NCBI GenBank assembly: GCA_963992225.1
Contig: CAXDTK010000154.1
Coordinates: 1 to 12,739 of the forward strand
Source of the DNA: Pelomonas sp963992225
GTDB taxonomy: Bacteria; Pseudomonadota; Gammaproteobacteria; Burkholderiales; Burkholderiaceae_C
Length of the DNA: 12,739 nt
Reading direction: 5' to 3'
The notes under the pieces: generated by a model
What the model was told of the DNA's origin: nothing
Seen by the model: the letters and a program-made list of their open reading frames with translations, nothing else
Databases searched by the model: none
Shown: positions 1-6,599 of the stretch, one piece after another
How the letters are laid out: each line of letters opens with the position of its first letter
Position numbering within the stretch: the first letter of the stretch is position 1
Program-made: the position numbers and the translations under genes

Positions 1-97
1 GGGCCGGGGCCGGGCCGGTCTGCGCCGCGGCTGACGCGAGTGCGCCGGTGCACAGCGCCACCGCCAGCGCCTGCAGGCGGTTGAACATCTTGGTCAT
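1..97 (-). CDS. N-terminus of an unidentified secreted protein (partial, runs off the window)
   Basis: Reading the minus strand from the ATG at 97-95 gives 32 codons without a stop before the window edge. The N-terminus (MTKMFNRLQALAVALCTG, continuing to ALASAAAQ) is a textbook Sec signal peptide: a positive n-region (Lys3, Arg7), a hydrophobic core at about residues 8-19, and an Ala-x-Ala-type cleavage region ending near residue 25, followed by a Pro/Ala-rich stretch. The cysteine at 16 is preceded by Leu, so a lipobox is unlikely. The start lies 13 bp after the stop codon of the TonB-dependent receptor, on the same strand, with a weak GGAA ribosome-binding site between them, so the two are probably co-transcribed. 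A second in-frame Met is at codon 4. The function cannot be read from this fragment. Its position suggests a periplasmic or secreted partner of the receptor, such as a hydrolase or binding protein, but that is inference. Confidence 0.7.
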   Translation of the reverse strand, partial: MTKMFNRLQALAVALCTGALASAAAQTGPAPA

Positions 98-110
98 GCG
101 GGTTCCGTGG

Positions 111-2372
<2,262 letters not shown>

Positions 2373-2385
2373 GGCATCTCCTGGG
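2373..2385 (-). promoter_or_regulatory. Ribosome-binding site that fixes the TonB-receptor start
   Basis: On the minus strand the sequence reads CAGGAGATGCC immediately before the ATG at 2372-2370. This puts AGGAG seven to eight bases upstream, near the ideal distance. The alternative upstream ATG at 2435 has no such motif. Confidence 0.7.
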
Positions 2386-2407
2386 TCAGCGGTTGTTTGA
2401 TCGGCGA

Positions 2408-2428
2408 AGTTTCCAATTTGGAAAATTC
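2408..2428. promoter_or_regulatory. Operator 1: TTTCCA-N3-TGGAAA palindrome between TonB receptor and XRE-cupin regulator
   Basis: The perfect inverted repeat TTTCCAATTTGGAAA (arms 2410-2415 and 2419-2424, 3-base spacer) is an AT-rich island in a GC-rich background. It lies 37 bp upstream of the receptor start and 115 bp upstream of the regulator start. Aligned over 21 positions (2408-2428) with the second site at 4582-4602, it differs at only two. A further TTTCCAAT half-site begins at 2429, exactly 19 bases after the one at 2410 (about two helical turns, same face). Its partner arm is degraded (GTGAAA), which suggests a weaker second site. XRE-cupin regulators typically bind short palindromes near their own genes, so the neighbouring gene product is the likely ligand. 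That is inference. Confidence 0.75.
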
Positions 2429-2482
2429 TTTCCAATCGGTGAAAACCTTAGAGACATCGCCGATTCGGGTCAGGGCAAGCGA

Positions 2483-2494
2483 GCGGGCGCCCGC
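2483..2494. repeat. Short GC palindrome in the leader region of the XRE-cupin gene
   Basis: GCGGGCGCCCGC is a perfect 12-base palindrome about 45 bp upstream of the regulator start. Such palindromes are common by chance at this GC content, so no function is assigned. It lies just upstream of a possible -10-like TAAGAT (2510-2515), which has no convincing -35 partner. Confidence 0.25.
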
Positions 2495-2539
2495 GGCCGG
2501 GGCGTCCCCTAAGATTCGCGTCGACTTCCCTTCCGCCCC

Positions 2540-3244
2540 ATGGCCAGCCCCACGATCACTCCCGGCGAACACATCCGCAGCCTGCGCAAGCGCCTGGGCC
2601 TGACGCTCAGCCAGGTGGGCGAGCGCACCGGGCTGGCGGTGTCGACCTTGTCCAAGCTGGAAAAAGGCCATGTCTCGCTGTCCTACGACAAGCTGATGCT
2701 GCTGAGCCGCGGGCTGGGTGTGGACATGGCCGAGCTGCTGCACGACACGCAGGGCGCGCGCCCCGCACCCAGCGGCGGCGGGCGGCGCGTGGTGCACCGC
2801 GCCGGTGACGGGCAGGTGGTCGACACGCACAGCTACAAGCAGACCTATCTCGCGTCCGAGCTGCTCAACAAGCGCTTCACGCCGCTGATCGCCGAGGTGC
2901 GCGCGCGCACGCTGGAGGAGTTCAAGGCCGAGTTCGGCGACCTGATCCGCCATCCCGGCGAGGAGTTCGCGTTCGTGATCGAGGGCGAGGTGGTCTTCCA
3001 CTCCGAGCTGTACGCGCCGGTCACGCTGAAGACGGGCGATTCCATCTTCTTCGACAGCGAGATGGGGCATGCCTATCTGAAGGGCTGCGAGGGCAGCTGC
3101 CGCCTGGTGGCCACCTGCGCGCCGCGCAACGGGCAGGACGAGATGACCCAGCATTTCCTGGAAGCGTCGCAGCGCCTGGCCGCGCCGGCCGCGCAGCCTG
3201 CCGCCCCGGCCAAGGCGCCGCGGGCGAAGGCTACCCGGCGCTAG
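2540..3244 (+). CDS. XRE-family transcriptional regulator with C-terminal cupin domain
   Basis: This 234-residue protein joins an N-terminal helix-turn-helix (about 9-67; recognition region near AVSTLSKLEKG, residues 33-43) to a C-terminal cupin sensor (about 110-185). The cupin keeps the family pattern: His138 and Glu141-Glu142 in RHPGEEFAFVIEG, then GDSIFFDS and His177. These could hold a metal or a small ligand. Family members of this architecture, such as PuuR, usually control catabolism of amines, amino acids or related compounds. The last 25 or so residues are an Ala/Pro/Lys/Arg-rich tail outside either domain. The gene is divergent from the TonB receptor across operator 1 and overlaps the 3' end of the POT transporter by 14 bp. 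No clear Shine-Dalgarno precedes the ATG, so the start rests on domain placement; the 167-bp gap upstream leaves room for a leader. I infer that it regulates itself, the receptor, and the genes flanking operator 2. Confidence 0.92.
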   Translation: MASPTITPGEHIRSLRKRLGLTLSQVGERTGLAVSTLSKLEKGHVSLSYDKLMLLSRGLGVDMAELLHDTQGARPAPSGGGRRVVHRAGDGQVVDTHSYKQTYLASELLNKRFTPLIAEVRARTLEEFKAEFGDLIRHPGEEFAFVIEGEVVFHSELYAPVTLKTGDSIFFDSEMGHAYLKGCEGSCRLVATCAPRNGQDEMTQHFLEASQRLAAPAAQPAAPAKAPRAKATRR

Positions 3245-3250
3245 GCGCCT
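3213..3250. terminator. GC-rich hairpin over the convergent stop codons of the regulator and POT transporter
   Basis: AGGCGCC (3213-3219) pairs perfectly with GGCGCCT (3244-3250), and an inner CGGG (3221-3224) can pair with CCCG (3234-3237). Both stop codons (TAG at 3242-3244 on plus; complement of 3231-3233 on minus) lie inside the structure. There is no T-tract on either side. A competing 6-bp pairing also exists (3215-3220 with 3236-3241). It could be a bidirectional terminator or RNA-stabilising fold, but hairpins of this size arise often in GC-rich DNA. Confidence 0.3.
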
Positions 3251-4511
3251 CCACGCGCCGCAGCAGCGGCCGCAGCGCATACAGCGCCACGGCGGCCGCG
3301 CCGGTGACGGCGCCCAGCAGAACGAAGAAGCCGGCCGCGCCCAGCGGCGCCAGCTGACGGCCCACCACGCCGGACAGCAGGTTGCCGCCGAACGACGCCA
3401 GGAACCAGGCGGCGATGACCGTGGCCCCCATGCCGCGCGGCGCCAGCCGCGCGAACAGCCCCAGCCCCACCGGCAGGATGTAGAGCTCGGCCAGCGTGTA
3501 GACCACGAAGAACGCGCCCACCCACAGCATGCTGACCGGCGTGCTGCCATGCGTGGCAGCCAGCAGCGCCAGCATCAGGTAGGACAGCGCCACGCCGGCC
3601 GCGCCCAGCGCCATCTTGGCCAGCGACGACGGCTCCCGCCCGCGCTCGGCCGCGCGGCGCCAGCCGGCGATCACGAAGGGCGTGAACAGGAAGACGAACA
3701 GCGGGTTGAGCGACTGCATCCAGGTGACGGGCACCGTCAGGCTTCCCAGCGAGCGGTCCACGCCGGTCTCGGCCCACACCGCCAGCGTGTTGCCGCTCTG
3801 CTCGTAGCCGCTGCGGAACAGCACCACCGCCAGCCCGACCAGCAGCAGCGGCACGAAGCTGCGCCGGCCCGGTGCGGCGGGGGCGTCGCCGGCGGCCTCG
3901 GCGCGCGGCCGGTCCGGCGGCAGGTGGCGCCGGCCCAGCACGTAGATGACCAGACCCAGGCACATGCCGATGCCGGCGGCGCCGAAGCCCACGTGCCAGC
4001 CGTACACCTCGCCCAGCGTGCCGCACACCAGCGGCGCCAGCAGGGCGCCGAGATTCACGCCCACGTAGTAGACGTTGTAGGAGCCGCCGCGGCGCGGGTC
4101 CTTCTCGTCGTAGAGGTCGCCCACCTGGCTGGGCAGGTTGGGCAGGAACAGGCCGTTGCCCAGTGCGATCAGCACCAGCGCCGCGGAGAACGCCGATTCG
4201 AACGCCAGCGTGAAATGCCCCAGCGCCATCAGCGAGCCGCCGATCAGGATGGCGCGCCGCCGGCCCAGCCAGCGGTCGGCGAGGTAGCCGCCGAAGATGG
4301 GCGTCAGGTACACGCCGCCGGCATAGGCGCCGTAGATCAGCGAGGCGTCGGCCTGCGGGAACTGCAGGTGCCGGATCATGTAGTAGATCAACAGCGCCTT
4401 CATGCCGTAGAAGGAGAACTTCTCCCACATCTCGGTCAGGAACAGCACCACCAGGCCGCGGGGCTGGCCGAACCACTGCGGGCTGGTGCGGGAGGGGAGG
4501 GAAACGTCCAC
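3231..4511 (-). CDS. POT/PTR2-family proton-coupled oligopeptide transporter
   Basis: This 426-residue, highly hydrophobic protein of the inner membrane is recognisable as a proton-dependent oligopeptide transporter (di-/tripeptide symport). Evidence: the TM1 motif as EMWEKFSFYGM (Glu27, Glu30, Lys31, the ExxE[K/R] form of ExxERFxYYG), a PTR2-type YYVGVNLGALLAP in TM5, YEQSGNTLAVWAE in TM7, and MQSLNPLFVFLFTP in TM8. I count about 12 membrane segments with one hydrophilic Pro/Ala/Arg loop after TM6. Bacterial POTs often have 14 segments and 450-500 residues, so the extra HA-HB pair is probably absent here. The start is GTG at 4511-4509, preceded on the minus strand by GAGGAGA at good spacing; no better ATG exists. 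The gene is divergent from the D-amino-acid dehydrogenase-like gene across operator 2 and overlaps the regulator by 14 bp at its 3' end. The Lys for Arg in the coupling motif may change proton coupling or substrate range. Confidence 0.92.
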   Translation of the reverse strand: MDVSLPSRTSPQWFGQPRGLVVLFLTEMWEKFSFYGMKALLIYYMIRHLQFPQADASLIYGAYAGGVYLTPIFGGYLADRWLGRRRAILIGGSLMALGHFTLAFESAFSAALVLIALGNGLFLPNLPSQVGDLYDEKDPRRGGSYNVYYVGVNLGALLAPLVCGTLGEVYGWHVGFGAAGIGMCLGLVIYVLGRRHLPPDRPRAEAAGDAPAAPGRRSFVPLLLVGLAVVLFRSGYEQSGNTLAVWAETGVDRSLGSLTVPVTWMQSLNPLFVFLFTPFVIAGWRRAAERGREPSSLAKMALGAAGVALSYLMLALLAATHGSTPVSMLWVGAFFVVYTLAELYILPVGLGLFARLAPRGMGATVIAAWFLASFGGNLLSGVVGRQLAPLGAAGFFVLLGAVTGAAAVALYALRPLLRRVEAPSAG

Positions 4512-4558
4512 AAGATCTCCTCAGGGCGGCGGCACCGCGCCGGTTTCAGCATTGCCGG

Positions 4559-4586
4559 TTGATTTTCGTGATGGTACATTTATTTT
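4559..4586 (+). promoter_or_regulatory. Candidate promoter of the FAD oxidoreductase, overlapped by operator 2
   Basis: TTGATT (4559-4564) and TATTTT (4581-4586) are separated by 16 bp, each matching four of six consensus bases. Initiation would fall near 4593, inside the palindrome at 4582-4600. An overlapping alternative is TTGCCG (4552-4557), 17 bp, TACATT (4575-4580). With either, a protein bound to the palindrome would cover the -10 and start region, as expected for repression. A minus-strand promoter for the transporter must share this space (weak TACCAT at 4576-4571), so one operator could control both directions. Pattern match only. Confidence 0.4.
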
Positions 4587-4602
4587 CCATTTTGGAAAAT
4601 TC
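4582..4602. promoter_or_regulatory. Operator 2: 8-3-8 palindrome between POT transporter and FAD oxidoreductase
   Basis: ATTTTCCATTTTGGAAAAT (4582-4600) is a perfect inverted repeat with 8-base arms and a 3-base spacer. With the following TC it matches operator 1 at 19 of 21 positions. It lies 70 bp upstream of the transporter GTG and ends only two bases before the first candidate ATG of the oxidoreductase (4603), so binding there would block transcription initiation. The right arm also supplies the only Shine-Dalgarno-like GGA for that ATG. I see no third copy in the window. Confidence 0.8.
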
Positions 4603-5754
4603 ATGCACCTAGCCATGGGCCAAGCGACAACGAAGAACGTGGATTGCATCGTCATCGGTGCGGGCATCGCGGGGGCCTCGGTGGCGGCCGCGCTGGCGGC
4701 CGACGCGAGTGTGGCGCTGCTGGAGGCCGAGCCGCATGCGGGATACCACGCCACCGGGCGCTCGGCGGCGCTGTATTCCGCGCTCTATGGCAACGCGACG
4801 ATCCGGGCGCTGACCCGGGCCAGTCTGGGCCATTTCCAGGCGCCGCCGCCGGGCGCGGCCGGGCCGGCGCTGCTGCGCGAGCGCGACACGCTGTTCCTGG
4901 TCGGCGCCGGGCAGGAGGCGCTGGCCGAGGGCTTCCGGGCCGATGCCGACGTCCGCGAGCGCACCGCGGCGCTGGGCGTGGACGAGGTGCTGGCCCGCGT
5001 GCCGCTGCTGCAGCGCGACCGCATCGCCGGCGCGCTGCTGGACACGACATCGGCCGACATCGAGGTGGACCTGCTGCACCAGGGCTTCCTGCGCGCCGCG
5101 CGCGCGGCCGGTGCCCAGCTGCAGCTCGGCACCCGGCTGCAGGGGTTGGCGCGCGACGGCAGCGGCTGGCTGGCGCAGACCGACGCCGGCTGCTGGCGTG
5201 CCGGCATGGTCATCAACGCCGCCGGCGCCTGGGCCGACGAGGTGGCGGCGCTGGCGGGCCTGGCGCCGGTGCCGCTGCAGCCGCTGCGCCGCACCGCCGT
5301 GCTGATCGAGCTGCCGGACGGCGTGGACGCCTCGCGGTGGCCCGCGGTCGTGGCCATCGACGAGAGCCAGTACTTCAAGCCCGACGCCGGCCTGCTGCTG
5401 ATCTCGGCTGCCGACGAGACACCCAGCCCGCCCTGCGACGCCCAGCCCGAGGAGCTGGACGTGGCGATCGCCGTGGACCGCTTCGAGACGCTGACCGGCC
5501 GGCCGGTGCGCCGGGTGCGCCACCGCTGGGCGGGGCTGCGCGTGTTCAGCCCCGACCGCTCGCCGGTGGTGGGCTTCGACCCGGCGGCGCCCGGATTCTT
5601 CTGGTGTGCGGGCCAGGGCGGCTACGGCATCCAGACCTCGCCGGCGCTGGGTCGGGCCGCCGCGGCGCTGGCGCTGGGCCGCGGGCTGCCGCAGGACCTC
5701 GTCGACATGGGTGTCGACCCGCGCCAGCTGTCGCCCGGCCGGTTCAGGCGTTAG
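4603..5754 (+). CDS. FAD-dependent D-amino-acid dehydrogenase-like oxidoreductase (DAO family, close to D-arginine dehydrogenase)
   Basis: This 383-residue DAO-family flavoprotein would oxidise a D-amino acid or similar amine to the imino acid, passing electrons to the respiratory chain or another acceptor. The Rossmann FAD motif VIGAGIAGAS is at residues 17-26, Glu41 ends the second strand, and GQGGYGIQTS lies near the C-terminus. From memory it aligns along its whole length with Pseudomonas aeruginosa D-arginine dehydrogenase DauA (GYHATGRSAALYSALYG against GYHSTGRSAAHYTVAYG; LHQGFLRAAR; WAGLR). Residues that hold the amino-acid backbone in DauA (Tyr53, Arg222, Tyr249, Arg305, Gly332) appear retained. 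DauA Glu87, which favours cationic side chains, aligns with Thr96, and His48 with Leu57, so the substrate is probably not D-Arg or D-Lys. The start is uncertain: ATG 4603 has a weak GGA inside operator 2, and ATG 4615 would shorten the protein by four residues. The end overlaps the Crp-family gene by 4 bp. Confidence 0.9.
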   Translation: MHLAMGQATTKNVDCIVIGAGIAGASVAAALAADASVALLEAEPHAGYHATGRSAALYSALYGNATIRALTRASLGHFQAPPPGAAGPALLRERDTLFLVGAGQEALAEGFRADADVRERTAALGVDEVLARVPLLQRDRIAGALLDTTSADIEVDLLHQGFLRAARAAGAQLQLGTRLQGLARDGSGWLAQTDAGCWRAGMVINAAGAWADEVAALAGLAPVPLQPLRRTAVLIELPDGVDASRWPAVVAIDESQYFKPDAGLLLISAADETPSPPCDAQPEELDVAIAVDRFETLTGRPVRRVRHRWAGLRVFSPDRSPVVGFDPAAPGFFWCAGQGGYGIQTSPALGRAAAALALGRGLPQDLVDMGVDPRQLSPGRFRR

Positions 5755-5767
5755 CGCAGGCCGGGCG
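5732..5767. terminator. Symmetric hairpin with both convergent stop codons at its tip
   Basis: CGCCCGGCC (5732-5740) and GGCCGGGCG (5759-5767) form a perfect 9-bp stem. Inside it, GCG (5748-5750) can pair with CGC (5755-5757), leaving TTAG (5751-5754) at the apex. Those four bases hold the stop codons of both convergent genes: TAG 5752-5754 on plus and TAA as the complement of 5751-5753 on minus. There is no T-tract, so classical intrinsic termination is not assured, but the two-fold symmetry suits a bidirectional end-of-transcript structure. Confidence 0.4.
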
Positions 5768-6470
5768 GGAAGCGCCGCAGGCCCGCCAGGTCCAGCACGC
5801 GCAGGCCGCCGTACTCGATGCGGATCAGCCCCGCGTCGCTCAGGCCGTGCAGCGCCTGGTTGACGCGCTGGCGCGACAGGCCCACCAGGTAGCCCAGCTC
5901 CTGCTGCGTGATGCGCAGCCAGCTGCCCACGCCCGGGTAGAGCTGGGGGTGGAACAGCGCGGCCAGGTTGCGGGCGACGCGCACGTCGGGGTCGTGGATG
6001 CGGTCGGTCTCGCGGGCCGCGATGAACTGGCCCAGCCGCTCGTTGAGCTGGTTGAGCACGAAGCGGTTGAAGCCGATGCTGCCGTCCAGCAGCGCATGGA
6101 AGCTGTCGATGGGCAGGCCGGCCACCACGCTGGGCCGCAGCGCCTGCACGTTGTAGCGGTAGCTCTCGCGCTTGATCAGCGTGCCCTCGCCGAACCAGCC
6201 GCCCGGCGGGATGCCGGTGAAGGTGATGGCCTGGCCGGTGGAGTCGTCGTTGTTCATCTTCAGCAGGCCGTCGACCACGCCGAACCAGAACGTGGCGGGC
6301 CGGCCGATGCGGCACAGCCGTTCGCCCGGCTCGGCGTCGGCCACCTCCAGGTCGGCCACCGCGCGGTCGCGCTGGGCGCCGTCCAGCAGCGCCAGCCAGG
6401 GAATGGCCTGCAGCTCCGCCGGCGTCGGGCGGCGGGCGCGTTGGCGCAGTGGCAGGGGGGCGTCGCCCAT
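5751..6470 (-). CDS. Crp/Fnr-family transcriptional regulator
   Basis: This 239-residue protein has a cyclic-nucleotide-binding-type beta-barrel (about 24-130) and a C-terminal Crp-type winged helix (about 180-232) with the helix-turn-helix LRITQQELGYLVGLSRQRVN followed by QALHGLSDAGLI. The ligand cassette reads GGWFGEGTLI with Arg101 and Arg105 nearby. It keeps the FGE core, but the usual R-S/A-A that grips cAMP phosphate is replaced by RESYRYNV, so the effector may not be cAMP. There is no N-terminal Cys cluster, so it is not an Fnr-type iron-sulphur sensor. The ATG at 6470 is the only Met start that precedes the domain; no strong Shine-Dalgarno is visible. It is divergent from the acyl-CoA synthetase operon across 126 bp, suggesting local control of that operon. 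It converges on and overlaps the FAD oxidoreductase by 4 bp. Confidence 0.9.
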   Translation of the reverse strand: MGDAPLPLRQRARRPTPAELQAIPWLALLDGAQRDRAVADLEVADAEPGERLCRIGRPATFWFGVVDGLLKMNNDDSTGQAITFTGIPPGGWFGEGTLIKRESYRYNVQALRPSVVAGLPIDSFHALLDGSIGFNRFVLNQLNERLGQFIAARETDRIHDPDVRVARNLAALFHPQLYPGVGSWLRITQQELGYLVGLSRQRVNQALHGLSDAGLIRIEYGGLRVLDLAGLRRFPPGLR

Positions 6471-6506
6471 GGGATGCGGGAAAGTCTGGACCGTGAAGAC
6501 CCGTAA

Positions 6507-6536
6507 ATTGTCGTCGTACAGACAGATCGGCGTCAA
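6507..6536 (-). promoter_or_regulatory. Candidate sigma70-type promoter for the Crp-family gene, with an internal dyad
   Basis: On the minus strand TTGACG (6536-6531, five of six consensus bases) is followed after 18 bp by GACAAT (6512-6507, four of six). Transcription would start near 6500, giving a leader of about 30 bases before the ATG at 6470. The spacer contains the dyad TGTC-N8-GACA (6509-6524), whose 16-base span equals that of a Crp-type TGTGA-N6-TCACA site, though the sequence departs from that consensus. It could serve autoregulation and control of the divergent operon. Pattern match only. Confidence 0.4.
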
Positions 6537-6586
6537 AGTGATGGCCAGAATGGGCTGCACAGACGGAGGCTCCAGCCCCGCAACAC

Positions 6587-6599
6587 GGAGACAGGCTTG
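6587..6599 (+). promoter_or_regulatory. Ribosome-binding site supporting a TTG start for the acyl-CoA synthetase
   Basis: GGAG at 6587-6590 lies six bases before TTG at 6597-6599. The first in-frame ATG comes about 70 codons later, well inside the conserved adenylation domain, so the TTG is the most plausible start. Confidence 0.65.

Noticed and set aside
2373..2435. An upstream ATG at 2435 as start of the TonB receptor
   Set aside because: It would place 21 residues before a good signal peptide, lies within the operator region, and lacks the AGGAG that precedes the ATG at 2372.
2429..2444. A second complete operator next to operator 1
   Set aside because: TTTCCAAT is repeated 19 bases after the first copy, but the partner arm (GTGAAA) has two mismatches and the spacing changes, so it is noted only as a possible weak half-site.
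4486..4602. A longer N-terminus for the FAD oxidoreductase starting at 4486
   Set aside because: The extra residues run through the promoter and operator and lie ahead of the normal position of the Rossmann motif; they also overlap the start of the divergent transporter gene.
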